DNA of 64,000 nucleotides from Myxococcales bacterium 68-20. Lineage in GTDB: Bacteria; Myxococcota_A; Polyangia; Polyangiales; Polyangiaceae. Positions within the stretch are counted from its first letter, which is position 1. The number at the start of each line of letters is the position of its first letter. Shown piece by piece: positions 8,879 to 16,613 of this stretch. Location of the stretch: assembly GCA_001899635.1 (NCBI GenBank), contig MKVQ01000016.1, positions 217,178 to 281,177 on the forward strand, read 5' to 3'. Made by a program: the position numbers and the translations under genes. Below the pieces are notes generated by a model. It did not search any database. It was given only the letters and a program-made list of their open reading frames with translations, and had not been told where the DNA came from.

Positions 8879-8895
8879 CTGGTCTCCGAGACCAG
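8879..8895. terminator. Perfect inverted repeat between convergent genes
   Basis: CTGGTCTC-C-GAGACCAG is an 8-bp perfect inverted repeat located 9 bases after the SDR stop and 18 bases before the end of the convergent heme A synthase gene. It could serve both directions as a terminator hairpin. No T-tract follows, so the call rests on position and symmetry only. Confidence 0.35.
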
Positions 8896-8912
8896 CACGC
8901 CGGGTTCAGCAG

Positions 8913-9926
8913 CTACGAGACGGCGACGGGCTCGGACGCAGACGCGGCCGGGACCTGATCGCGCGCGCCCCAGGCCTCCCAGCCCATGAGGACGAGCGCG
9001 ACCCACGTCGCATCCGCGAGGAGGAGATGCACGAGCTGCATCGCCACGGGCGCGAGGAGCGACAGGTTCAGGAGCCCCGCGCCGAACTGCACGACGTAGA
9101 GGATGGTGACGAGGCGCGCGAACGTGCGCGCGCGCGCCGATGTCGAGATCGAGCGGACGATGCCCGCCGCGCCGAGCACGAGCACGCCCGCGCCGAGCGC
9201 GAACACCGGATGGAGCAGGCGGAGCCGGAGGAACGCATGCGCCATCGGCGAGAGATCCTGCGCGAAGCCTTCGCGCAGCGACGACGCCGGGAACAGCGTG
9301 TCGCCGAGCGCGGCGATCGCGCCGCTCGCGCCGAGCACGAGGACGCTGCCGAGCGAGAGCCCGATCGCGACGCGGAGGACGAGCGGCTTCTGCGATCGCT
9401 CCCGCTCGGAGTCCGGCGCCGGAGCGCCCTCTTCCGTGGTCGCCCACCACGCCGTGAGAGCGAGCCAGCCGAGCAGCACGAAGGTGTTGCACAGGTGGAG
9501 GATCATCGAGAGGCCGCGCTTCATCGACGCGTCGTGCGCCACGAGCTCGAAGAGCACCAGGCCGGCGCCGAGGAGGGCCTCGACGAAGATGAAGACGGTC
9601 GAGTAGACCGCGCCGCGCCGCGCGCGATGCCCGCGCGGAAGCACTCGGAACGTCATTACGAGGAGAACGATGACTGCGATGAGGGCGAGCCCGCTCGTCG
9701 CTCGATGGCCCGCTTCGATGATGGTCTCGATGCTCTTCGGCCGAGGGACGACCTCGCCGTTGCAGAGCGGCCAGTGACGGCCACACCCTGCGCCCGAGCC
9801 CGTCGCGCGCACGAACGCTCCCCAGAGGATGACCGCGACGTTGTATCCGAGCACGGACCACGCGAGGCGACCGACCATGCGCCGCCGGCGGCTCGCCTCG
9901 GCGTCGGTGTGTGAAGTCGTCGCCAT
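8913..9926 (-). CDS. ctaA: Heme A synthase (COX15/CtaA family)
   Basis: This polytopic membrane enzyme oxidises the C8 methyl of heme O to give heme A for cytochrome oxidase. The 337 residues show about eight hydrophobic helices. Conserved histidines lie in helix contexts IIEAGHRATSGLAL, MILHLCNTFVLLG, LLHPVFALGAG and MQLVHLLLADATW. A cysteine loop CGRHWPLC follows TM1, as in the family. The start at 9926 (MATTSHTD) is preferred over two upstream ATGs because they run into the leader shared with the divergent kinase gene. No oxidase subunit gene is in the window. Confidence 0.88.
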   Translation of the reverse strand: MATTSHTDAEASRRRRMVGRLAWSVLGYNVAVILWGAFVRATGSGAGCGRHWPLCNGEVVPRPKSIETIIEAGHRATSGLALIAVIVLLVMTFRVLPRGHRARRGAVYSTVFIFVEALLGAGLVLFELVAHDASMKRGLSMILHLCNTFVLLGWLALTAWWATTEEGAPAPDSERERSQKPLVLRVAIGLSLGSVLVLGASGAIAALGDTLFPASSLREGFAQDLSPMAHAFLRLRLLHPVFALGAGVLVLGAAGIVRSISTSARARTFARLVTILYVVQFGAGLLNLSLLAPVAMQLVHLLLADATWVALVLMGWEAWGARDQVPAASASEPVAVS

Positions 9927-10047
9927 GCTTCGATCTCGCGCCATTGCGCGGGTCCACGTAGACGTGAAAGGGGCGTGCGGCAAGTCGACGGCGGTCTTTC
10001 CTGCTGCCTTTCGGGCATCTACCTCGTCTGGTAACGTTCCTGACCAG

Positions 10048-11586
10048 GTGGCGGAGCAATCGAGCGCGGACTATCGCGGCACGCTTGGCCGCTATGCACT
10101 GTTCGGTGAGATCGCCGCCGGTGGGATGGCGACCGTGCACCTCGGGCGCCTCCTCGGCTCCGTCGGGTTCGCGAGGACGGTCGCCATCAAGCGGCTCCAC
10201 CCCCACCTCGCAAAAGACCCCGACTTCGTTGCGATGTTCCTCGAAGAGGCTCGCCTCGCCGCACGGGTCCGTCATCCGAACGTCGTCGCGACGCTCGACG
10301 TCGTCGACGACGACAACGAGCTCTTCCTCGTCATGGAGTACGTCGCGGGTGAGTCGCTCTCGCGCCTCGTCCGGAAGACGCGCGAGGCAGGCAAGCGCAT
10401 CCCGCCGCGCTACGTCGTCGGTGTCGTGTGCGCGGCGCTCGAGGGGCTCCACGCAGCCCACGAGGCGACGAGCGAGCGCGGCTCTCCGCTCGGCATCGTC
10501 CATCGCGACGTGTCCCCGCAGAACCTCCACGTCGGCCTCGACGGCGTCGCGCGCGTGCTCGACTTCGGGATCGCGAAGGCGACCAACCGAGTGCAGGAAA
10601 CGCGTACCGATCAGATCAAGGGCAAGGTCGCGTACATGTCGCCCGAGCAGCTCGCGAAGGGCCCGATCGATCGCCGCGCGGACGTCTACTCGGCGGCGGT
10701 CGTTCTCTGGGAGGCCCTCACCGGAGCGCGTCTGTTCAAGGCGGACGACGTTCCGGCGCTCGTCTACGCGATCATGAACGACGAGATCCACCCTCCGAGC
10801 TCGATCGCGCCCGACCTCCCGAAGGCGCTCGACGAGATCGTGATGAGGGGCCTCGATCGCGATCCCTCGAACCGCTGGTCCTCCGCTCGCGAGCTGGCGG
10901 TCGCGCTCGAGAAGGTCCTCACGCCCGCGCCGGCGCGCGAGATCGGCGAGTGGGTACGCGAGACCGCAGGCGAGATGCTGGCGTGGCGGATCGAGCTCGT
11001 GCATCGGATCGAGAGCGAGACCGCGCCGTCGATCCTGCCGCCGATGCGGACCGACTCCGAAGGGCCGATACCTGTCCGCGACAGCGGCGTGGTGCGGACG
11101 CCGCCCGATGTGGTGCGCCCGGACGCGAACGCAGCGCTGGAGGCTGCTGCCTCCATCCCCGACGACGAGCGCGAGACGCTCTACCGGCCCACCTCCGGCG
11201 TCGCCGCGGAGCCCGATCCGAACGAGGACCTCGGCGCCGAATACACCGACGCGGGAGCGGGCACGTCGCGCGCCCCCCTCATGCTGATCGCGGCAGCGCT
11301 CCTGCTCATCGGCGGCGGCCTCCTCGCGTTCCGCCTGATCCAGCTCGCGCAGCCGGAAACACCGGCGCCGGAGGCCGTGGAGTCGGTCGAGCACGAGCCG
11401 GCGATCGTCCTCGAGGTGTCACGTTCGGCTTCGGCCTCCGCGACCGCACCTCCGGTCCCGAAGCCGAAGCCGGCAGCCGATGTCCCCACGCCGAAGCCGT
11501 CCGCGACGAACGGCGATTGCGACACCCCCTTCACCATCGACGCGAAGGGCGTCCGTCGCCCGAAGCCGCACTGCTTCAAGCGCTGA
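10048..11586 (+). CDS. Membrane-tethered Ser/Thr protein kinase
   Basis: The kinase domain fills residues ~12-285. It has the glycine loop GEIAAGGMATVHLG, the AIKRL lysine, the catalytic HRDVSPQN (~153), DFG in RVLDFGIAKA (~172) and MSPEQ in the activation segment. HRDVSPQN is the variant usual in myxobacterial kinases. After a ~120-residue linker comes one membrane helix (LMLIAAALLLIGGGLLAF, ~410-430), then a Pro/Ala-rich outer tail ending with two cysteines (DCDTPFT and HCFKR). GTG 10048 is chosen; the frame is open further upstream but would overlap the divergent ctaA gene. No partner protein is adjacent. Confidence 0.85.
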   Translation: MAEQSSADYRGTLGRYALFGEIAAGGMATVHLGRLLGSVGFARTVAIKRLHPHLAKDPDFVAMFLEEARLAARVRHPNVVATLDVVDDDNELFLVMEYVAGESLSRLVRKTREAGKRIPPRYVVGVVCAALEGLHAAHEATSERGSPLGIVHRDVSPQNLHVGLDGVARVLDFGIAKATNRVQETRTDQIKGKVAYMSPEQLAKGPIDRRADVYSAAVVLWEALTGARLFKADDVPALVYAIMNDEIHPPSSIAPDLPKALDEIVMRGLDRDPSNRWSSARELAVALEKVLTPAPAREIGEWVRETAGEMLAWRIELVHRIESETAPSILPPMRTDSEGPIPVRDSGVVRTPPDVVRPDANAALEAAASIPDDERETLYRPTSGVAAEPDPNEDLGAEYTDAGAGTSRAPLMLIAAALLLIGGGLLAFRLIQLAQPETPAPEAVESVEHEPAIVLEVSRSASASATAPPVPKPKPAADVPTPKPSATNGDCDTPFTIDAKGVRRPKPHCFKR

Positions 11587-11604
11587 GCGCGAGGCTGAGC
11601 GTCG

Positions 11605-12933
11605 TCACAGGAGCTTGCGCGACGGCATGAGCACGTTCGCGACGAGGATGCCGATGACGAGGGCGGCGCCGACGAGCGCCATCGTGAAGGCGCGCTGCGT
11701 TCCCATGAGCGCGTCCTTGCTCTCGAGGAACTCGCTCAGACTCAAGAAGCCGAAGCTTCCCGGGACGAGGAGCATCATCCCCGGAAGCTGGAAGAGCTGC
11801 GCCGGACGATTCGTCCTGCGCGCGAGCGCGTTGGCGAGCATGCAGACGGAGAGCGCCGCGCAGAACGCCGCCACGTGACCGGGCAGCCGGTAGTGGACCG
11901 CGCCGGCCGCGACGATCCAGCCCGTCGCGCTCGAGACGAACGTCGTCCACAGCCATCGCCTCGGCACCTGGAAGACAGCGCCGAACCCGACCGACGAGAC
12001 GAGGAGCGCGATGGCTTGCCAGTGAACCGGGAGCCCCGGCAGCGACGCCCTGTCGAGCCAGGTCGGCATGTCTGCGCCGACGACGTCTCCGAGGCCGGCG
12101 ATGAGCGCGACGCCGAACAGGATGAGCAGGAGCGTGACGGCGGACTCGATCAGCCGCGCGCCGCCCGCCACGACGTTCTTCTGCGCGACCTCGGCGACGC
12201 CGGTCGTGAACGTCATCCCGGGAAAGAGCGCGATCGCGCCTGCCGGCACGATGACGCTGGGCCTCGCTTGCGGCCAGACCTGGAGCGCGAGCCACGCGCA
12301 CGAGGCGGCGAAGAGGCCGCCGAAGAAGTCGCTGAGAAGACGGCGCGCGTTCCGTCTCGAGGTCCCTGCGGCCTGACTCGGATCGAGCGAATCCGCGCGC
12401 CCCTGAATCGAGACGGCGATCCGGCTACCCGCGATCACCGCGCCGACGATCCCGGCGACGAGGACCTCGAGGGCGCCGCCCTTGAAGAAGACCGCAGACG
12501 CTCCGGAGACGGCGGTCGTCGCAGCGAACACCATCGTAGGCGACCACTCCGGCGGCCGCGCGATGATCGCGCGGATGCGCGCCCGCGCCTGCTCGATCGT
12601 CGAGCGTCGAGCGACGACGTCGTTGAAGACCTCGTCGACGAGCGTGAGGCGCGCGAGATCGACGCCCCAGTCGCTCACCCGCGACATCCGGTGGACCTGC
12701 GGGCCGCTGCCGTCCTTCGAGGTGACGCGGAGAAAGAGCCCGGTCGGGAGCGCGAATGGATCGGCGCGGCAGCCCTCGATGTCCGCGATGAGGCGGATCA
12801 CGTCCTCGAGGCGGTAGCTCGGGCAGCCACACGCCGCGAGGGTCGCGCCGATCTCGACGAGGTAGTCAGCGAGCTCTTCGCGCGAGCGGGAGCGCGCCGA
12901 GGGCGTCGGCTCGTCGACGAGCTCGACGCTCAT
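11605..12933 (-). CDS. ThrE-type threonine/serine exporter family protein
   Basis: This 442-residue integral membrane protein of the ThrE family exports small amino acids in characterised members. The cytoplasmic N-terminal part includes the family motif around CGCPSYRLEDVIRLIA and VARRSTIEQARARI. A TM block (MVFAATTAVSGASAVFFKGG and onward) and a second block of helices near the C-terminus follow (LFPGMTFTTGVAEVAQKN, MMLLVPGSFGFLSL). In E. coli-like genomes the two halves are separate genes (YjjP and YjjB). Here they are fused as in actinobacterial ThrE. The stop lies 18 bases from the convergent kinase stop. The upstream PilZ gene is 6 bases away, so the two are probably co-transcribed. Confidence 0.82.
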   Translation of the reverse strand: MSVELVDEPTPSARSRSREELADYLVEIGATLAACGCPSYRLEDVIRLIADIEGCRADPFALPTGLFLRVTSKDGSGPQVHRMSRVSDWGVDLARLTLVDEVFNDVVARRSTIEQARARIRAIIARPPEWSPTMVFAATTAVSGASAVFFKGGALEVLVAGIVGAVIAGSRIAVSIQGRADSLDPSQAAGTSRRNARRLLSDFFGGLFAASCAWLALQVWPQARPSVIVPAGAIALFPGMTFTTGVAEVAQKNVVAGGARLIESAVTLLLILFGVALIAGLGDVVGADMPTWLDRASLPGLPVHWQAIALLVSSVGFGAVFQVPRRWLWTTFVSSATGWIVAAGAVHYRLPGHVAAFCAALSVCMLANALARRTNRPAQLFQLPGMMLLVPGSFGFLSLSEFLESKDALMGTQRAFTMALVGAALVIGILVANVLMPSRKLL

Positions 12934-12939
12934 CGACGA

Positions 12940-13356
12940 TCACGCCGCGCGGGCGATCCACTTGCTCGAAAGGTCGTACGCAAGCGGGCGCGGCGGGCGC
13001 TGTGCGTCGGGCGCCGCGAGCCCGCGAAGGTGCTCGAAAAGGATGAGCTCATCGTCCTTACTGAGATTCACGAACTCGATGCCGAACGAGAGACCGTAGT
13101 CGCCCGGACGTCGGCCGTGAAGGACACGTGCAACGACTCCCTGCGCGTCGAACCACTCGTTCGAACGCGGCAGCTTGAAGGAGACGACCACCTCTTCGCC
13201 CGTCAGCACCCGCTCGTTCGCGCGCACGAGCATCCCCTTCGTCGAGAGATCGAGCGCCAGGTCGCCGACCATCCGGAAGTCGTGCTCGCGTACGACCTGA
13301 CAGTCGATGCGAACATAGCGACGGAACGACGTACGAATCGGCTCGAGGAACGACAT
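12940..13356 (-). CDS. PilZ-domain protein
   Basis: This 138-residue single PilZ domain is predicted to bind cyclic di-GMP. The arginine motif lies at the N-terminus (SFRRYVRIDC). The second motif reads DLALDLSTKGMLV, matching the D/N-x-S-x-x-G signature, and the strand FGIEFVNLSKDD is typical of the domain end. It probably acts as a small receptor affecting motility, adhesion or polysaccharide production. It sits 6 bases upstream of the ThrE-type exporter, suggesting co-expression, although no functional link is obvious. Confidence 0.82.
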   Translation of the reverse strand: MSFLEPIRTSFRRYVRIDCQVVREHDFRMVGDLALDLSTKGMLVRANERVLTGEEVVVSFKLPRSNEWFDAQGVVARVLHGRRPGDYGLSFGIEFVNLSKDDELILFEHLRGLAAPDAQRPPRPLAYDLSSKWIARAA

Positions 13357-13431
13357 GGGTAAGCCTCCAACCCGTATCGTAGGTAGGACAATGTAGGCCT
13401 ACCAAGAAACCGGCTGAGGCGCGTGACGCGC

Positions 13432-14745
13432 TCACCTCTTCGAAGCGGCGTGCGGTGGCCCGGCCTTCGTCGTCGGGGACGTCGGTGCGCCGGCCTTGCC
13501 GGACGCCGGCTTCGCATCGTGCACGTGGGCCGGAGGCTCATTCGGCACCTTCGGAGGCACGATGTTCCCCGTCCACGTCTCGAGCGTTCCCATCTCCCAC
13601 CGGTCCTCGGCGTGACGATGATCGCGATCGCATGATGAGACGGTGCGCTGGCCATTGAACCAGACGTTCACGCACGGCGCCGGGCCCTCCTGCGCGCGCT
13701 CGTCGAGGTAGAGCAGCGAGATGGGGAGCTTCCGTCGCGAAGCGGGGATCTTCATGTACGTGTACGGACCGCGCGTCTTCGCATCGCAGAGCCCGGGGAC
13801 CGGCACCTCGGCGGAGCAACGCTGACCACGCGGCCCGTCCTGCGCCACGCGCAAGAGGACACGCGGCAGTGGCGTGGTCAGCTCGGACGTGTCGGCCTCC
13901 GACCACGTGAGCTGCACGAGGACGTCGCGCGTCTTCTTCGGGAGCACCTCGATGAAGGCCGTGGCGCGGCCTCTCCGTCCTGCCTCGTCGGTCGCCTCGC
14001 CGCGAATGGAGTAGGTGCCGAACTCGTCGAGCGCGAGGGTCGCCCGTGTCGCCCCCTTCGAGAAGGCAAGCTTCGCGTTCGATCCCGGAGGCGAGTCGAT
14101 GAGCGAGAGCATCTGATCGATGAGCTCGTACTTGCCGGTCGCGACCGTCGACAGCTCGCACTCGATCACGTCGCCCGTCTTGGCGGTGAGCTTCGTGCTC
14201 CACGACTGCGCCGCGGCCATCCGACAGCCGATCTCCGCTTTGGGCGGCTCCCCGCATGACGCACCGTCTTCATCCTCGACGATGAAGCGGAGCGGCTTGT
14301 CCACGCGACGCGTGACGACGGCGTCGAGACCGATGCGATCGTCGGACCTGCGAACGCATCCTTCCCCCAGCAGCGTCTGCCGGACGAAGACGGTCACCGC
14401 CTCGGCGGTCTCGACGGCGCGGTTGATCGTGAGCGCCGAGACGATCGCGTCCTCGGTCGCGACGAGAAGGAGCATCTCCTTCGTCGGATCGAACGTCGAC
14501 GGGAAGGCGGGCTGTTCGGGCGCGCCCTTCCACATCGTCTCCCAGTCCTCGGCCGAGCGAACGACGTATGCGCCGCCGCGCACTCCGGCGTAGCCGTCGG
14601 CAGCAGGCCGGCGCATGTTCACGAACTCGCCCACGACCTGATCCTTCGGAGCGCTCTTGCCGACGTGCACGACCGTGATCGGCGGCGCAGGAACACAAGC
14701 ACCGAGAAGCGCGGTGAGGACGACGACGAGGGGGAGCGTTCGCAT
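13432..14745 (-). CDS. Putative lipoprotein
   Basis: This 437-residue protein has a lipoprotein signal (MRTLPLVVVLTALLGAC, lipid cysteine at 17). The exported body contains several spaced cysteines (GEGCVRR, GASCGEPP, IGCRMAAAQ, CVNVWF) and an Ig/PKD-like beta stretch around FGTYSIRGEATDEAGR. The C-terminus is Pro/Lys/Ala-rich and low complexity. No catalytic motif was recognised. It lies alone between the PilZ gene and the PIN-domain gene. The likely location is the periplasmic face of a membrane or the cell surface. Function unknown. Confidence 0.65.
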   Translation of the reverse strand: MRTLPLVVVLTALLGACVPAPPITVVHVGKSAPKDQVVGEFVNMRRPAADGYAGVRGGAYVVRSAEDWETMWKGAPEQPAFPSTFDPTKEMLLLVATEDAIVSALTINRAVETAEAVTVFVRQTLLGEGCVRRSDDRIGLDAVVTRRVDKPLRFIVEDEDGASCGEPPKAEIGCRMAAAQSWSTKLTAKTGDVIECELSTVATGKYELIDQMLSLIDSPPGSNAKLAFSKGATRATLALDEFGTYSIRGEATDEAGRRGRATAFIEVLPKKTRDVLVQLTWSEADTSELTTPLPRVLLRVAQDGPRGQRCSAEVPVPGLCDAKTRGPYTYMKIPASRRKLPISLLYLDERAQEGPAPCVNVWFNGQRTVSSCDRDHRHAEDRWEMGTLETWTGNIVPPKVPNEPPAHVHDAKPASGKAGAPTSPTTKAGPPHAASKR

Positions 14746-14950
14746 GGGCGGCGTCGAGGCTCACCCGAGGATAGCCCAACCGGCATTCCTTCAACCGGCA
14801 TTCCTCGAAGAGCCGCGTCGAGGCGCCCTCCAGAGGAGCGCGACCACAACCGGCGCTTGGAGCTTGCTCGAGCTCGATCGCCAGGGATCTACGACGGCGC
14901 TTGTCCCCGGGCCTCTCGCCGTGCAACCGTCCGAAGGCCGCGAGATCTCG

Positions 14951-15355
14951 ATGCGCCTCGTCGTGGACACCAACGTGATCGTCTCTGCGCTGCTCAAGCC
15001 CGGCAGCGTCCCGGCTCGCGCGCTCGACGCGATCTGGAAGGCGGGGACCGTGCTGTTCGACGAGCGCATCGCCGACGAGTACCGCGAGGTGCTGGAGCGC
15101 CCGAAGTTCCGCGCGATCGACCGCCAGCGCGTGACCGACTTCCTCGCGACGCTTCGCGCGCGCGGGACGCTCCTCGACGAGGTCGCCGCCTGGACGGGCG
15201 CGATGACGGACGACGACGACCGCATCTTCGTCGAGGCCGCGCTCGCCGGACATGCCGATGCGATCGTCACCGGCAACGTCCGCGACTACCCGACCGGGCT
15301 CGGCTTCGAGGTCCTTCCGCCGGCGACGCTGCTCGCGCGTTTCGATCGCGCGTGA
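14951..15355 (+). CDS. PIN-domain protein, putative toxin component
   Basis: This 134-residue PIN-fold nuclease has the acidic active-site residues in the expected places: Asp6 in RLVVDTNVIV, Glu in ADEYREVLERP, Asp in TDDDDRIFVEAA and Asp/Asn in ADAIVTGNVRDYP. The last motif is typical of the 'toxin component, PIN family' branch related to VapC. The frame is open upstream to TTG 14657, but only the part from ATG 14951 looks conserved. No VapB-like antitoxin of normal size precedes it, so it is an orphan or its antitoxin is unrecognised. It ends 5 bases from the convergent Thg1-like gene. Confidence 0.75.
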   Translation: MRLVVDTNVIVSALLKPGSVPARALDAIWKAGTVLFDERIADEYREVLERPKFRAIDRQRVTDFLATLRARGTLLDEVAAWTGAMTDDDDRIFVEAALAGHADAIVTGNVRDYPTGLGFEVLPPATLLARFDRA

Positions 15356-15360
15356 TCGCG

Positions 15361-16128
15361 CTACTGACGCTCGACGATGCCGCGAACGAGATCGTCGAAC
15401 TCCGTCTTCATCGGGAGGTCGAGCTTCACTGCCGCGCGTCGGCGTGACGACGTGATCGCAGCCCCTGTCCGCGGGTCGGTCCCGATGTGCTCCTCGTTCT
15501 CCCAGAGCACTCCGATGCCCCGCTTCTGCCAGGCCGGCACGTCGTTGAAGTTGATCCCCGCGCGGAAGAGCAGCTCGTTCCGATCGGCGACGGACACCCC
15601 CTTCAGCTTCTCCGTCGCCGCGTGGTCATCGAGGCCCTGCCGGCGGAGCAGCCAGTACGAGTGCCCGTTCAGCGCGTTCCGATGCGCATCCTCGTGACGC
15701 CAGCGGAAGTAGTCGACGACAGCCTCGGTGTCGGGGAGCTGCGAGATCCGCGCGTCGAACGCGGCGACCGTTCCGAGCGCCACCGAGAACTTCGCGCTCG
15801 CCTCGCCGGCGAGGACCGAGAGGAACTTGCGCAGCTTCCGTCCGAACAGCGACTCGTCCCTCCGGAAGAGGAGGGACATCTCGTCACTTTGCGTGTAGCC
15901 GAAGAGCACGGAGAAGCCCGTCTTCGTGACGAGGTGCTCGAGCGTCGCCACCATGCAGTCGCGGAAGCGAAGGTCGTACGGGGCGTCGAACGCGAGCTCG
16001 GGCGAGCGGGTGAGCTGCGAGAACGACCGCCCGTCGATCCGCGCGACCATGTGGATGCCCGGCAGGACGCAGTGGTCGTGAGCGGTCTCGTAGACACGCA
16101 TCCGACGGTCGAGTTGCTCGAACTTCAT
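15361..16128 (-). CDS. Thg1-like protein, 3'-5' tRNA polymerase
   Basis: This 255-residue protein belongs to the Thg1 superfamily, which adds nucleotides to the 5' ends of tRNAs in the reverse direction. All three metal-binding carboxylates are visible: Asp32 in ARIDGRSF and Asp82-Glu83 in GYTQSDEMSLL, matching human Thg1 Asp29, Asp76 and Glu77. The eukaryotic HINN-type motif is replaced by NALNGHSYWLL, as in bacterial and archaeal Thg1-like proteins that repair truncated tRNA 5' ends instead of making G-1 on tRNA-His. ATG 16128 is chosen; ATG 16149 adds seven residues. Confidence 0.88.
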   Translation of the reverse strand: MKFEQLDRRMRVYETAHDHCVLPGIHMVARIDGRSFSQLTRSPELAFDAPYDLRFRDCMVATLEHLVTKTGFSVLFGYTQSDEMSLLFRRDESLFGRKLRKFLSVLAGEASAKFSVALGTVAAFDARISQLPDTEAVVDYFRWRHEDAHRNALNGHSYWLLRRQGLDDHAATEKLKGVSVADRNELLFRAGINFNDVPAWQKRGIGVLWENEEHIGTDPRTGAAITSSRRRAAVKLDLPMKTEFDDLVRGIVERQ

Positions 16129-16244
16129 GGCGCGCGACGAAGCTAGCACGCCGCCGCGGACGGGCTCGACCCGACACCGCCTGCTTCGTCGGCCGCGACG
16201 GCATCACGCGACGTCGACAGGCGCTCGGTCACGCGACGTGCGGG

Positions 16245-16604
16245 ATGAGGGGCCCGGTCCCGTGCGCGTGGGAGCTCCAGGCAGCGACCTCACAACTGCT
16301 CGCGTTCGGCAGCTACCGTGGCGCCTTCAAGCTCGTCGACGCCGCCACGGGCATGGGTCTCCCGCTCGCGCTGCCGCCCGGCGCCTATCCGGACGGCGGC
16401 TCACCGGGCGGCTTCTTTCGATGTGAAGGCGGTATCTGCCTCTCTTACGCGATGCCGAGCGGCGACACCGCCTCGTCTGCCGTCCGCTTCGCCGGTGGTC
16501 TCGTCTCCCTCGGCCCCGCGCCCACCAGGCGCGAGTCCCGCTGGTGCGCCCACGTGGGCCTCCCCGTCCCACGTGAGGTCTGCGATGCCACCGGCGATCC
16601 CTGA
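16245..16604 (+). CDS. Small cysteine-containing hypothetical protein
   Basis: This is a 119-residue reading frame with strong GC preference at third positions. Its composition is protein-like: Gly/Pro-rich, with cysteines in FRCEGGICLS and later in WCAHVGLPVPREVC. No signal peptide or domain was recognised. It could be the surviving 3' part of a larger exported protein, because the first 20 residues read like the middle of a domain. It ends 9 bases before the convergent RND permease stop. The competing frame from 16318 has Ser/Arg-rich shadow composition and is less likely. Confidence 0.4.
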   Translation: MRGPVPCAWELQAATSQLLAFGSYRGAFKLVDAATGMGLPLALPPGAYPDGGSPGGFFRCEGGICLSYAMPSGDTASSAVRFAGGLVSLGPAPTRRESRWCAHVGLPVPREVCDATGDP

Positions 16605-16613
16605 GCGCGGTCC

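Noticed and set aside
8830-11394. 854-codon minus-strand frame across ctaA and the kinase
   Set aside because: It covers one gene in another frame and the other in antisense, with Arg/Ala/Asp shadow composition and no domain.
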